Shown here: positions 25,087 to 33,181 of the stretch, piece by piece
How the letters are laid out: the number at the start of each line of letters is the position of its first letter
How positions within the stretch are numbered: position 1 is the first letter of the stretch
NCBI GenBank assembly: GCA_003209565.1
Contig: QCQK01000017.1
Coordinates: 1-33,181, forward strand
Length of the DNA stretch: 33,181 bases
Source of the DNA: Prochlorococcus sp. AG-449-J16
Lineage (GTDB): Bacteria; Cyanobacteriota; Cyanobacteriia; PCC-6307; Cyanobiaceae
Direction of reading: 5' to 3'
Position numbers and translations under genes: made by a program
The notes under the pieces: model-generated
What the model saw: only the letters and a program-made list of their open reading frames with translations
Told to the model about the DNA's origin: nothing
The model's database searches: none

Positions 25087-26583
25087 GTGACTTCATCTAA
25101 AAATCCCACTAATGACAATAGCTACTTTGATGCAGTCTTAGTAGGAGCAGGGATAATGAGTAGTACTTTAGCCCTCCTAATTTCAGAAGTTTTACCAGAT
25201 ATAAAATTTCTTATTATAGAAAAATTAAATGCTCCAGGAAGTGAAAGTACTGGTGCTTTTAATAATGCAGGTACGGGACATGCGGCTAATTGCGAATTAA
25301 ACTATACCCCTTTAGATGAAAAAGGAAATCTAAAAATAGATAAAGCACTCTCAATAAATCGTTCTTTTGAAACATCCATGTCTTTATGGGCCTCATTGTA
25401 CGAAGCAGGGAAGATTGATATTAAGAAGTTTCTAAAATTTATTCCTCATATTAGCTTTGTTTCTGGTCAGGATAATATTTCTTTTTTAAAAAAAAGATTT
25501 CAGAAAATGTCCGAAAATCCTGAATTTATCGATATGGAATTTTCTACATCTTTTGATGAAATTTCATCATGGGCTCCCCTAATAACAAAAGATAGAAATC
25601 CATCTACTCAAATTGCTGCTACCAGAATAGGTAGGGGAACTGATATCAATTTTGAGGCTTTAACTAAAGAGTATTTGTCATTAGTTTCTTTAAACAAAAA
25701 TGTTGAAATTAGGTACAAAACAGAATTAGTAGATTTAAAGAAAATTGATAGTAAGAAATGGGAGCTAGAAATCAGTTCTGAAGGTAGAAAAACTTCAATT
25801 AGAACTGGCTACGTTTTTCTTGGTGCTGGTGGAAAAACAATTAATTATTTACAAAAATCAAAAATTCCAGAAGCAAAAAGTTATGGTGGATTTCCTGTTA
25901 GTGGGAAATGGCTTATTTGCGAGAAAAAAGATCTAACAGAAAAACATAACTCAAAAGTTTATGGTAGAGCTGATATTGGATCGCCACCAATGTCTGTGCC
26001 TCATTTAGACACCAGATGGATTGATAATAAAAAACTTCTTTTATATGGACCTTTTGCTGGCTTTACAACGAAATTTCTAAAACAAAGTTCATACTTTGAC
26101 TTATTTAGTTCAATTAAAAGGAATAATATTTTTTCTATGTTAGACGTTGGTTTCAAGAACAACGATTTAATTAATTACCTAATATCACAATCATTAAAGA
26201 ACCATAACTCAAGAGTTGAGAATTTAAAGAATATGATGCCATCAGCTAATCCTTCTGATTGGTATTTAAAGAATGCTGGTCAAAGAGTCCAAATAATTAA
26301 AAAAACTGAAGGTGGTGGTTCTTTGAAATTTGGAACTGAGATTGTAAATTCATCTGATGGATCATTATCTGCTTTGTTGGGAGCCTCTCCGGGAGCAAGT
26401 ACTGCGGTTTCAATTATGGTTGAGGTTCTAGAAAAATCTGTTTTATTTTTAAACGATAAGGATAATCTTCAGAAAAAGATAAATGACTTAATTTATCCAG
26501 AACTATCAGTCTCTGAAAATTACAGTACCTTGATAAAAGAAATTAAAAAACGAAATAATTCCATTTTTGGTTTCCATCCATAA
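25087..26583 (+). CDS. mqo: Malate:quinone oxidoreductase
   Basis: Mqo is a peripheral membrane flavoenzyme that oxidises malate to oxaloacetate and reduces quinone, an alternative to NAD-malate dehydrogenase. The 498-residue protein starts with the FAD dinucleotide fold [15 protein letters not shown] (about residues 15-29), then [26 protein letters not shown], and near the C-terminus [17 protein letters not shown]. Length is typical. The start is GTG at 25087, the only start upstream of the FAD motif. Acting in a photosynthetic cell, it would feed electrons to the plastoquinone pool. Confidence 0.94.
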   Translation: MTSSKNPTNDNSYFDAVLVGAGIMSSTLALLISEVLPDIKFLIIEKLNAPGSESTGAFNNAGTGHAANCELNYTPLDEKGNLKIDKALSINRSFETSMSLWASLYEAGKIDIKKFLKFIPHISFVSGQDNISFLKKRFQKMSENPEFIDMEFSTSFDEISSWAPLITKDRNPSTQIAATRIGRGTDINFEALTKEYLSLVSLNKNVEIRYKTELVDLKKIDSKKWELEISSEGRKTSIRTGYVFLGAGGKTINYLQKSKIPEAKSYGGFPVSGKWLICEKKDLTEKHNSKVYGRADIGSPPMSVPHLDTRWIDNKKLLLYGPFAGFTTKFLKQSSYFDLFSSIKRNNIFSMLDVGFKNNDLINYLISQSLKNHNSRVENLKNMMPSANPSDWYLKNAGQRVQIIKKTEGGGSLKFGTEIVNSSDGSLSALLGASPGASTAVSIMVEVLEKSVLFLNDKDNLQKKINDLIYPELSVSENYSTLIKEIKKRNNSIFGFHP

Positions 26584-26638
26584 TTCTAATTAGCTAATAT
26601 TAATCAAGATGAAATAAGAGGAGAATTTTTCTTTCTAT

Positions 26639-28447
26639 ATGACTGATATATCTGTTTCAAAAATTAGAAATTTCTGCATAATCGCACATATTGACCATGG
26701 TAAATCTACCCTTGCAGATAGGTTACTTCAAGATACTGGTACTGTGCAGCAAAGGGATATGCAGGAACAATATTTGGACAGTATGGATCTTGAAAGAGAG
26801 AGAGGAATTACTATCAAGTTACAGGCCGCTAGGATGAAATATAAAGCTGACGATTCCCAAGAATATGTTTTGAACTTAATAGATACTCCAGGGCATGTTG
26901 ATTTCTCTTATGAGGTTAGTAGGTCTCTTCAAGCTTGTGAAGGCGCCTTACTTGTTGTTGATGCAAGTCAAGGAGTAGAAGCTCAAACCTTAGCTAATGT
27001 TTATCTTGCCTTAGAAAATAATCTTGAAATAATTCCTGTTTTAAATAAAGTTGATTTACCAGGGGCTGATGCTGAAAAAATAAAACAAGAAATAGAGGAA
27101 ATTATTGGACTTGATACATCTAATGCAATAAATTGTTCAGCAAAAACTGGAGTTGGTATTAAAGATATTTTGGAAGCAATAGTAAGAAGAGTTCCTCCTC
27201 CTCAAGATGAAATTAAACTACCTACAAAGGCACTGATCTTTGATTCTTATTATGATCCGTACAGGGGAGTTATTGTTTATTTCAGGGTGATATCTGGTTC
27301 TCTAAATAAGAGAGAAAAAATATTATTAATGGCAAGTAAGAAAAATTATGAACTAGATGAGATAGGAATAATGGCGCCTGATCAGCAGCAAGTTGATGAA
27401 TTACATGCAGGAGAAGTTGGTTATTTAGCTGCTTCTATAAAATCAGTTGCTGATGCGAGAGTGGGAGATACGATTACTCTTTTAAATTCACCTGCTAATG
27501 ATCCTTTGCCTGGATATAAGACAGCAAATCCTATGGTTTTTTGTGGCTTATTCCCGACTGATGCTGATCAATTTCCAGATTTAAGAGTATCACTAGAAAA
27601 ATTACAATTATCTGATGCGGCTTTAAAATATGAGCCCGAAACCAGTAGCGCAATGGGATTCGGATTTAGGTGCGGATTCCTAGGACTTCTTCATATGGAG
27701 ATTGTTCAAGAAAGATTAGAAAGAGAATATGACTTGGATCTAATCGTAACGGCACCATCAGTTATTTATAAAGTTAATTTAAATCAGCAGGAACATATCT
27801 TTATTGATAATCCTTCTACAATTCCTGATCCACAACTTAGAGAATCAATAGAAGAGCCTTATGTGAAAATGGAAATTTATGCTCCCAATGAATTTAATGG
27901 AACATTAATGGGTTTATGTCAGGAAAGAAGGGGAGTATTTATAGATATGAAATATATAACAACAGATCGAGTTACCTTGATTTATGAAATTCCATTAGCA
28001 GAAGTTGTTACAGATTTCTTTGATCAAATGAAAAGCAGAACCCAAGGGTATGCATCAATGGAATATCATTTGATTGGCTATAGAAAAAATGACCTTGTTA
28101 GATTAGATGTTCTAATAAATTCAGAAAGAGCAGATCCATTAACTTCTATTGTTCATAAAGATAAGGCTTATGGAATTGGCAGAAGTTTAGTTGAAAAATT
28201 AAAAGAACTTATTCCAAAACAACAATTTAAAATACCTATTCAAGCATCAATCGGTAGCAGGATTATTGCAAGTGAAAGCATAAGTGCTTTGCGAAAAGAT
28301 GTTTTATCTAAATGTTATGGCGGGGATATTTCTAGGAAAAAGAAACTTTTAAAGAAACAAGCCAAAGGTAAAAAGAGGATGAAGGCAATGGGTAAAGTTG
28401 AAGTCCCTCAAGAAGCTTTTATGGCAGTCTTGAAATTAAACCAGTAA
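26639..28447 (+). CDS. lepA: Elongation factor 4 (LepA)
   Basis: LepA/EF4 is a ribosome-binding translational GTPase involved in back-translocation or ribosome biogenesis. The 602-residue product has the G1 motif AHIDHGKST (near residues 16-24), [14 protein letters not shown] and NKVDLPGA, followed by domain II, two alpha/beta domains ([23 protein letters not shown]) and the LepA-specific C-terminal domain ending [19 protein letters not shown]. The purine-rich AAGAGGAGAA lies about 18 bases upstream of ATG 26639. Mqo precedes it by 55 bases. Canonical in all respects. Confidence 0.97.
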   Translation: MTDISVSKIRNFCIIAHIDHGKSTLADRLLQDTGTVQQRDMQEQYLDSMDLERERGITIKLQAARMKYKADDSQEYVLNLIDTPGHVDFSYEVSRSLQACEGALLVVDASQGVEAQTLANVYLALENNLEIIPVLNKVDLPGADAEKIKQEIEEIIGLDTSNAINCSAKTGVGIKDILEAIVRRVPPPQDEIKLPTKALIFDSYYDPYRGVIVYFRVISGSLNKREKILLMASKKNYELDEIGIMAPDQQQVDELHAGEVGYLAASIKSVADARVGDTITLLNSPANDPLPGYKTANPMVFCGLFPTDADQFPDLRVSLEKLQLSDAALKYEPETSSAMGFGFRCGFLGLLHMEIVQERLEREYDLDLIVTAPSVIYKVNLNQQEHIFIDNPSTIPDPQLRESIEEPYVKMEIYAPNEFNGTLMGLCQERRGVFIDMKYITTDRVTLIYEIPLAEVVTDFFDQMKSRTQGYASMEYHLIGYRKNDLVRLDVLINSERADPLTSIVHKDKAYGIGRSLVEKLKELIPKQQFKIPIQASIGSRIIASESISALRKDVLSKCYGGDISRKKKLLKKQAKGKKRMKAMGKVEVPQEAFMAVLKLNQ

Positions 28448-28525
28448 TTTTTTTTAATTTAAAATTTATAGCTATTTATTTTTAAAAGAATTGGGTATAT
28501 TTCATTTATATCTTTAAAAAAGATT

Positions 28526-29371
28526 TTGAATATTAAATCATTTAATCGTGTCGGCGCAAATATCAGAAAAGCTGGATTTTTAATTGTACTTTTTTATCTT
28601 CTTGTTGTTTTAATAATGAAATTTTTAGAGGCCAATAATTTTTTTGGCTATTCATTTTCAATGTTAAGCAATGATATCTTTGCCCCTCCTTCTCTTAATC
28701 ATTTTTGTGGCACAGATAGATTAGGAAGAGATGTTTGCTTAAGAACTTTGCAAGGATCATCATTAGCGATAGAAGTTGTATTCTTAGCTATTCTTTTTTC
28801 ATTAAGTTTGGGTTTGCCATTGGGATTATTAAGTGGATATTTTGGTGGTTTTTTTGATAAATGCTTATCACTAATAATGGATACTATTTTTTCAATACCT
28901 GTAATTTTACTTTCAGTTGTTGTGGCTTTTGTATTGGGTAAGGGTATCCTTAACGCGGCTTTGGCATTGTGTATTGTTTACTCTCCTCAATATTTTAGAT
29001 TAATCAGAAATCAGACAATATTGGTTAAATCCGAAACTTATGTGGAGGCAGCTCAAGTTGCAGGAGCTGATGTTAAAAAAATTATTTTTAAATATATTCT
29101 CCCAAATGTAATAACACCATTGCCTATTCTGCTTACTCTAAATGCTGCAGATGCTGTTTTGGTATTAGGAAGTTTAGGATTTTTAGGCCTTGGCGTTCCT
29201 GCAGATGTCCCAGAGTGGGGAAGTGATTTAAATCTGGCTCTTGCCGCTTTACCTACAGGTATCTGGTGGACGGCTTTGTTCCCAGGTTTGGCAATGTTTT
29301 TTTTAGTTTTAGGTCTTTCTTTTATAGGAGAGGACCTTGAAGAAATTTTTGATAGTCAAAATTCTGAATAA
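28526..29371 (+). CDS. DppC/OppC-type ABC transporter permease
   Basis: A 281-residue permease of the dipeptide/oligopeptide/nickel ABC family. There are about six hydrophobic spans: residues 15-33, 85-105, 115-140, 143-155, 195-215 and 245-265. Hallmarks are HFCGTDRLGRDVCLRTLQGS (DppC N-terminal periplasmic signature) and the EAA loop EAAQVAGADVKKIIFKYILPN. The start is TTG at 28526. No partner permease, ATPase or binding protein is in the window, so substrate is undetermined; partners may be encoded elsewhere. It is convergent with trmH, 2 bases apart. Confidence 0.85.
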   Translation: MNIKSFNRVGANIRKAGFLIVLFYLLVVLIMKFLEANNFFGYSFSMLSNDIFAPPSLNHFCGTDRLGRDVCLRTLQGSSLAIEVVFLAILFSLSLGLPLGLLSGYFGGFFDKCLSLIMDTIFSIPVILLSVVVAFVLGKGILNAALALCIVYSPQYFRLIRNQTILVKSETYVEAAQVAGADVKKIIFKYILPNVITPLPILLTLNAADAVLVLGSLGFLGLGVPADVPEWGSDLNLALAALPTGIWWTALFPGLAMFFLVLGLSFIGEDLEEIFDSQNSE

Positions 29372-29373
29372 AT

Positions 29374-30045
29374 TTAGTTATCTGTAACAGGATCAAGTTC
29401 TCCTTGATCATTCAACTTTGGATATTCTTTAGCTGATTTTTTATACACCGCAGCTAATTCAGGGTAACACCATTCAAAAAGTGTTTTTTGATATTCATCC
29501 ATATTTAACCCTTCTCCATTAGCGGGCAATATACCTTTATTTTTTCTTTGGCGAACAGCTTCAAATAATAATATAGAAGCAGCAACTGAAACATTCAGAG
29601 ATTGAACCATACCTCTCATAGGTATAAAAATTGATTGATCAACCATTGATATAAGTTCATTACTTAGTCCCCATTTTTCTGCTCCTAATACAAAACATGT
29701 ATTTTGAGAATAATCAAAATTTCTATAATCTAATGATTCACTATTAAGAGTCGTTCCAAATAATTTAAAGCCCTTATTCTTTAAATCAGATATTGCAGTG
29801 ATAGTGTTTTCATGATTATTCAGTTTTACCCATTTTTGACTTCCTTGAGCGGTACTATTAAAAGTCTTAACGGCATTCTTTTTGCTAATAAAATTTGCTT
29901 CGAAAACTCCTGCCGCATCACATGTCCTTAATATCGCAGATAAATTATGTGGTTTATTGACATCCTCAACTAAAACAGTCAAGTTTTTCATTCTGCAATC
30001 TAAAACATTTTTGATTCGTTCAAATCTTCTCGGCAAAATTGACAT
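29374..30045 (-). CDS. trmH: tRNA (guanosine-18-2'-O)-methyltransferase TrmH
   Basis: TrmH methylates the ribose of G18 in the D-loop of tRNA using SAM and has a SPOUT trefoil-knot fold. In the 223-residue product, motif 1 is NKPHNLSAILRTCDAAGV (about residues 30-47, catalytic Arg), motif 2 is FVLGAEKWGLS and motif 3 IPMRGMVQSLNVSVAASILLFE. The N-terminus RRFERIKNVLDCRMKNLTVL is TrmH-typical, separating it from the 23S rRNA enzyme RlmB. ATG at 30045. Confidence 0.9.
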   Translation of the reverse strand: MSILPRRFERIKNVLDCRMKNLTVLVEDVNKPHNLSAILRTCDAAGVFEANFISKKNAVKTFNSTAQGSQKWVKLNNHENTITAISDLKNKGFKLFGTTLNSESLDYRNFDYSQNTCFVLGAEKWGLSNELISMVDQSIFIPMRGMVQSLNVSVAASILLFEAVRQRKNKGILPANGEGLNMDEYQKTLFEWCYPELAAVYKKSAKEYPKLNDQGELDPVTDN

Positions 30046-30141
30046 TTATAATTTTTTCACACTTTTAAATTATATTCAAAAAATATTGATTACCTATTAA
30101 ATCTCTTGGTTTATAATATTTTGGTAGTTTAAATTAACTCA

Positions 30142-30345
30142 ATGGCATACATAGAATGGGACTATACATTAATAACAAGTATGGTAGAAAAACAAGGATG
30201 GGATTTACCTGATCGTGAATCTGAAGAATGGAATAAATTTAACGATGAATTAGGAGAAAAAATGCGAGGTGTTGGACTTATTTTTGAAAAATATTGTAAA
30301 TTTACTCCTGACGTAGGAGAAGGAGTTCATCTTCTAGATGACTGA
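30142..30345 (+). CDS. Small acidic hypothetical protein
   Basis: A 67-residue acidic, Trp-containing soluble protein (MAYIEWDYTLITSMVEKQGW; ending DVGEGVHLLDD). I do not recognise a named family; its look is that of a conserved picocyanobacterial hypothetical. The ATG at 30142 is preceded by a 96-base gap from trmH, with which it is divergent. A hairpin and palindrome lie just downstream. Function unknown. Confidence 0.6.
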   Translation: MAYIEWDYTLITSMVEKQGWDLPDRESEEWNKFNDELGEKMRGVGLIFEKYCKFTPDVGEGVHLLDD

Positions 30346-30362
30346 TCATAAATAGTTTTAAA

Positions 30363-30404
30363 CCATTGATGTATCCCTTAATCAATGGCTTATTAATTAA
30401 TAAG
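30363..30404. repeat. Hairpin plus 16-bp perfect palindrome
   Basis: Within the 166-base gap between the small acidic gene and the DCC gene: an 8-bp perfect inverted repeat CCATTGAT (30363-30370) / ATCAATGG (30381-30388) with a 10-base loop, and directly abutting it the perfect palindrome CTTATTAATTAATAAG (30389-30404). A further 12-base palindrome GCTTTATAAAGC lies at 30445-30456. The first hairpin may be a terminator for the acidic gene (no T-run); the palindromes could be operators for the DCC-photolyase operon. Confidence 0.45.
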
Positions 30405-30511
30405 ATAATATAATTTCACTAAATTAGAACTGGCAAATATTAAGGCTTTATAAAGCTTGTACTCTAAAAAAAAATTTTTTATTCCACAAAAAAGTTATTT
30501 AATTTCTATAT

Positions 30512-30916
30512 TTGAATAAAAATATGAAAAAAAAATTAACTTTTTTATTCGACGGTGGTTGTCCACTTTGTTTGAGAGAAACAAATTTTCTTAAAAAAAG
30601 AGATACCTTAAATCAAATTGCATTTATAGATATTAATAGTAAGGATTATGATCAAAGTCTTTTTAATGACATCTCATATTCAGAAGCTATGTCAAACCTG
30701 CATGGGATTATTGAAAATGGTGAAATTATTAGGGGACTAGATGTACTTGCATATTCTTATGAATTAGTTGGTTTAGGTTGGGTTTATTATCCCTTGAAGA
30801 TTAAGCTTTTATCTCCATTATTGAGAATGGTTTACAGATATTGGGCAAAATATAGACTTCAAATTACAGGTCGATCAAATATTGAAAAACTTTGTACCTC
30901 TCAATGTGAACAATAA
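30512..30916 (+). CDS. DCC family thiol-disulfide oxidoreductase-like protein (DUF393)
   Basis: A 134-residue (or 130-residue) protein of the DCC/DUF393 family, named for the conserved D-x-x-CPLC motif, seen here as FDGGCPLCLRET near residues 13-24. The fold is predicted thioredoxin-like, and GVLAYS-like hydrophobic stretches follow (LDVLAYSYELVGLGW). The family is often encoded near photolyase/cryptochrome genes. Two starts are possible: TTG 30512 or ATG 30524, the latter four codons on and giving a compact N-terminus; I favour 30524 slightly. The next gene begins 2 bases after its stop. Function in vivo is unproven. Confidence 0.82.
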   Translation: MNKNMKKKLTFLFDGGCPLCLRETNFLKKRDTLNQIAFIDINSKDYDQSLFNDISYSEAMSNLHGIIENGEIIRGLDVLAYSYELVGLGWVYYPLKIKLLSPLLRMVYRYWAKYRLQITGRSNIEKLCTSQCEQ

Positions 30917-30918
30917 AT

Positions 30919-31155
30919 ATGGAAAATATCGACATAGATAGAATCATAGAAATGTGTTGGGAGGATAGAACACCCTTTGAAGCCATTGAGTATCAATTTG
31001 GTTTAAAAGAGGAAGATGCAATAAAAATTATGCGTCAAAATCTTAAACCTAAATCCTTCAAAGTCTGGAGAAAGAGAGTTTCTGGAAGAAATACAAAACA
31101 TATGGCGCTTAAAGATTCAACAAGATTTAAATCTACTCATAAAAGAAAATTCTAA
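30919..31155 (+). CDS. TIGR03643 family small basic protein (DUF2805)
   Basis: A 78-residue protein matching the TIGR03643/DUF2805 family: IIEMCWEDRTPFEAIEYQFGLKE (about residues 9-31) is a helix-turn-helix-like segment, followed by a basic tail with KVWRKRVSGRNTKH. It looks like a nucleic-acid-binding protein, but no function is established. Families of this type are known mainly as gene neighbours of cryptochrome/photolyase-like genes, as here. ATG 30919; 2 bases from the DCC stop and 3 bases before the DUF2256 start. Confidence 0.85.
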   Translation: MENIDIDRIIEMCWEDRTPFEAIEYQFGLKEEDAIKIMRQNLKPKSFKVWRKRVSGRNTKHMALKDSTRFKSTHKRKF

Positions 31156-31158
31156 ATT

Positions 31159-31290
31159 TTGAAAAATCTTTCTACTAAAATTTGCCCTGTTTGCAATAGG
31201 CCTTTTGAATGGCGAAAAAAATGGAAAAACTGTTGGGATGAAGTTATCTACTGTTCCAAAAGATGTAGTAATAGGAAGTCGCAAAGATGA
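31159..31290 (+). CDS. DUF2256 zinc-ribbon-like protein (43 aa)
   Basis: A 43-codon gene that starts TTG at 31159 and ends TGA at 31288-31290. The product has the DUF2256 pattern: C9-P-V-C12, the basic WRKKW segment (18-22), C25-W-D-E, and C32-S-K-R-C36, a likely treble-clef or zinc-ribbon site. It is wedged with 3 bases after the TIGR03643 stop and overlaps the photolyase start by four bases (ATGA), so it is translated in a coupled run. Short length and TTG start make it easy to miss. I infer zinc binding from the Cys spacing; function is unknown. Confidence 0.85.
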   Translation: MKNLSTKICPVCNRPFEWRKKWKNCWDEVIYCSKRCSNRKSQR

Positions 31291-32777
31291 AACAAGTATC
31301 AATTATTTTCCCGAATCAACTTTTTCGAGAAAGCCCAATCTTAAATATAAATTGTGAAATTTTAATTTTGGAAGATTCATTATTTTTTGGAAATGATAAA
31401 TTTCATAAATTAATTAATCATAAAAATAAGTTAGTTTTTCATAGAGCATCTATGATTGCTTATAAAAATTATTTAGAAACATCTGGCTTTAAAGTTTTAT
31501 ATATCGAAAACAAGAATAATATTTCTACAGTCGACTACTTATCGCAATTTATTAAAGATAAATATCAGAAAATAAATCTCATTGACCCTCATGATTTTTT
31601 AATAATGAAGAGGATTAATAATTTCGTTGAAAGTAATAATTTAGTTTTAAATATTTTGCCTTCTCCTATGTTTATGACCAGTGAAGATTTAAAAGATTTA
31701 TTTGAATCAAATACAAAAAAACCTCTGATGGGGAGATTTTATGAGAACCAAAGAAAGAGCCAAAAGATACTAGTTAGTCCTGATGATACACCTGAAGGTG
31801 GTAAATGGAGTTTCGATGAAATGAACAGAAAAAAATTACCAAAAAAAATAAACATACCTAATACACCTAAATTGCAAAAAAACAAATTTGTAGTTGATGC
31901 AGAAAGGTCATTAGATAATTTTGAAATTGACTTTATTGGAGAAAGTGATAACTTTTTATATCCAACTAATTTTGATGAAGCAGATGAATGGTTAAATGAT
32001 TTTTTTAAAAATAGATTTTTCTTTTTTGGAGATTATGAAGATGCTATTTCTAAAGAAAATTCTTTTTTATGGCATAGTTTACTTTCTCCTCTTTTAAATA
32101 GTGGCTTACTAACGCCAAATGAAGTAGTAAATAAAGCATTACTTTATGCCAAAAATAATAATGTTCCAATTAACTCTTTAGAGGGTTTTATTCGTCAAAT
32201 TATTGGATGGAGAGAATTTATTTGCCTTGTCTACAGAAAGTATGGAACAAAAATGCGAAATAGTAATTTTTGGAATTTTGAAGATAAGCCAATTCCAAAA
32301 TCTTTTTATCAAGGAAATACAGGAATTGAACCAGTAGACGTTGTTATAAAAAATATTATTAAATTTGGTTACTGTCATCATATTGAGCGGCTAATGATTG
32401 TTGGCAATTTTATGCTTCTATGTAGAATTCACCCCAACCAAGTTTATAAATGGTTTATGGAAATGTTTATTGATTCCTATGATTGGGTTATGGTCCCAAA
32501 TGTTTATGGAATGAGTCAGTTTAGTGATGGAGGTATCTTTTCAACAAAGCCATATATATCAAGCTCTAATTATGTAAAAAAAATGTCTAATTTTAAAAGT
32601 GGCCCATGGTGTGAAATATGGGATGGCTTATTTTGGAAATTTATTAAAGATAATGAAAACTTTTTTAGAAAGCAATATCGTCTGGCAATGTTAACGAGAA
32701 ATCTCGATAAAATGTCAGAGGAAAAATTAAATAATCACTTAAAAACGGCTGATGAATTTTTAAGAGGTATTCAATAA
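31287..32777 (+). CDS. Cryptochrome/photolyase-related protein of the FeS-BCP (PhrB) class
   Basis: A 496-residue member of the deoxyribodipyrimidine photolyase-related family (FeS-BCP, PhrB-type), FAD enzymes that repair (6-4) photoproducts or act as blue-light cryptochromes. The N-terminus [11 protein letters not shown] and [11 protein letters not shown] is the alpha/beta antenna domain; IIGWREFI (about 305-312), the pair H364-H365 in [14 protein letters not shown], and [13 protein letters not shown] form the FAD/catalytic region. Compared with Agrobacterium PhrB, the Fe-S cysteines C350, C438 and C441 are absent (P349 and a shortened loop), leaving only C442, equivalent to C454. ATG at 31287 overlaps the DUF2256 stop. 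Confidence 0.88.
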   Translation: MKQVSIIFPNQLFRESPILNINCEILILEDSLFFGNDKFHKLINHKNKLVFHRASMIAYKNYLETSGFKVLYIENKNNISTVDYLSQFIKDKYQKINLIDPHDFLIMKRINNFVESNNLVLNILPSPMFMTSEDLKDLFESNTKKPLMGRFYENQRKSQKILVSPDDTPEGGKWSFDEMNRKKLPKKINIPNTPKLQKNKFVVDAERSLDNFEIDFIGESDNFLYPTNFDEADEWLNDFFKNRFFFFGDYEDAISKENSFLWHSLLSPLLNSGLLTPNEVVNKALLYAKNNNVPINSLEGFIRQIIGWREFICLVYRKYGTKMRNSNFWNFEDKPIPKSFYQGNTGIEPVDVVIKNIIKFGYCHHIERLMIVGNFMLLCRIHPNQVYKWFMEMFIDSYDWVMVPNVYGMSQFSDGGIFSTKPYISSSNYVKKMSNFKSGPWCEIWDGLFWKFIKDNENFFRKQYRLAMLTRNLDKMSEEKLNNHLKTADEFLRGIQ

Positions 32778-32882
32778 ATTAAGAGTAATTACCTACATTT
32801 GTCTTTGAAAAATTAAAAGAATATTATGTTATGACTAGATATTAAGTATGGATGTTAATTTAAGAAAAATTAGATTTATCTA

Positions 32883-33062
32883 ATGGAAATTGGAACACTT
32901 TTTTTAAAAAGTAATTCGACGGGTATTATCACATTTTCTGAATTAGATTGGATAACTATCCATCAATCTAATTTCACAAGGTTGGAGGAATCTATAGCTA
33001 TTAAATTAGGCAGAATGCTTGATGCAGGATCTATAAATATTGGTTGCCGTTTAAATTACTGA
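32883..33062 (+). CDS. Small conserved cyanobacterial protein (59 aa)
   Basis: A 59-residue open frame, ATG 32883 to TGA 33060-33062. The sequence LFLKSNSTGIITFSELDWI (about residues 6-24) and the helix ESIAIKLGRMLDAGSINIGCRL at the end look like a family of 60-residue cyanobacterial hypotheticals that I have seen in many genomes. No membrane segment. Located 105 bases after the photolyase gene. Function unknown; coding nature rests on the recognised pattern. Confidence 0.65.
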   Translation: MEIGTLFLKSNSTGIITFSELDWITIHQSNFTRLEESIAIKLGRMLDAGSINIGCRLNY

Positions 33063-33077
33063 TTAATTTTTTTACTA

Positions 33078-33181
33078 ATGAAGTATAAAGAAGAGAAAAA
33101 AATATTTTTTCGAGAAAGGATCCATTCTTTAAATATCTTTCTTTTTTTAGGATTTAATCTATCACTTATTTCTATCTTAGG
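33078..33181 (+). CDS. N-terminal fragment of a probable membrane protein (cut by window edge)
   Basis: A frame opening with ATG 33078 and running off the window (34 codons seen). A basic, charged start (MKYKEEKKIFFRER) is followed by a hydrophobic stretch (LNIFLFLGFNLSLISIL, about residues 18-34), typical of a signal-anchor or first membrane helix. Too little is visible for identification. Confidence 0.45.
   Translation, partial: MKYKEEKKIFFRERIHSLNIFLFLGFNLSLISIL

Noticed and set aside
1..33181. CRISPR arrays, insertion sequences, integrases, phage genes, rRNA or tRNA genes
   Set aside because: None was seen on reading either strand: no regularly spaced repeats, no transposase or integrase motif and no RNA gene fold.

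Overview
The window is a stretch of core chromosome from a marine picocyanobacterium, almost certainly a high-light-adapted Prochlorococcus. The base composition is very AT-rich, intergenic gaps are tiny, and many starts are TTG or GTG. Several families are typical of cyanobacteria: PipX, SepF, long-form LrtA/HPF, DUF1823, DUF4278, the TIGR03643 family, DUF2256 and a cyanobacterial/plastid-type PDH E2. I see no rRNA, tRNA, insertion sequence, integrase, CRISPR array or prophage. Species assignment rests on recognition, not on a search.

Layout. At 1-5.3 kb, all on +, are DUF1823, der, an ECF-type transmembrane protein, pipX-pipY (nitrogen/carbon signalling and PLP homeostasis), sepF (division) and proC (proline). 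At 5.3-8.6 kb, on -, are a GT4 glycosyltransferase, recO, a deoC-like gene that has lost the aldolase Schiff-base lysine, and lrtA. At 8.7-14.5 kb, on +, are lipB, an acyl-CoA/acyl-ACP synthetase, a YlqD-family protein, pdhC (PDH E2) and queA. LipB makes the octanoyl group that ends up on the E2 lipoyl domain encoded about 2.7 kb downstream.

At 14.5-18.9 kb, on -, is a sulfur amino-acid block: an ordinary Cys/Met-metabolism PLP enzyme, a long second one resembling fungal Str2 cystathionine gamma-synthase, and cysK, with rpsD upstream. At 19.0-21.8 kb, on +, are yidD, a glutaredoxin-like protein, murE and a short-chain dehydrogenase. At 22.0-25.0 kb, mostly on -, are a cysteine/cystine lyase-like protein, an ArsM-like methyltransferase, a small DUF4278 protein with a structured leader, and an Nfu scaffold, with one small membrane protein on +. 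At 25.1-30.0 kb are mqo, lepA, an orphan DppC-type permease and, on -, trmH.

At 30.1-33.2 kb, on +, are a small acidic orphan and then a tight run of four genes: a DCC/DUF393 thiol protein, a TIGR03643 protein, a 43-codon DUF2256 zinc-ribbon gene (TTG start, easily missed), and a cryptochrome/photolyase-related protein. That last protein keeps the His-His pair of bacterial (6-4) photolyases but lacks three of the four Fe-S cysteines. A second easily missed small gene (59 aa) and the start of a membrane protein close the window.

Most of the window is ordinary housekeeping. The parts most worth a second look are the DCC/TIGR03643/DUF2256/photolyase operon, the degenerate DeoC, the Str2-like enzyme and the structured leader of the DUF4278 gene.
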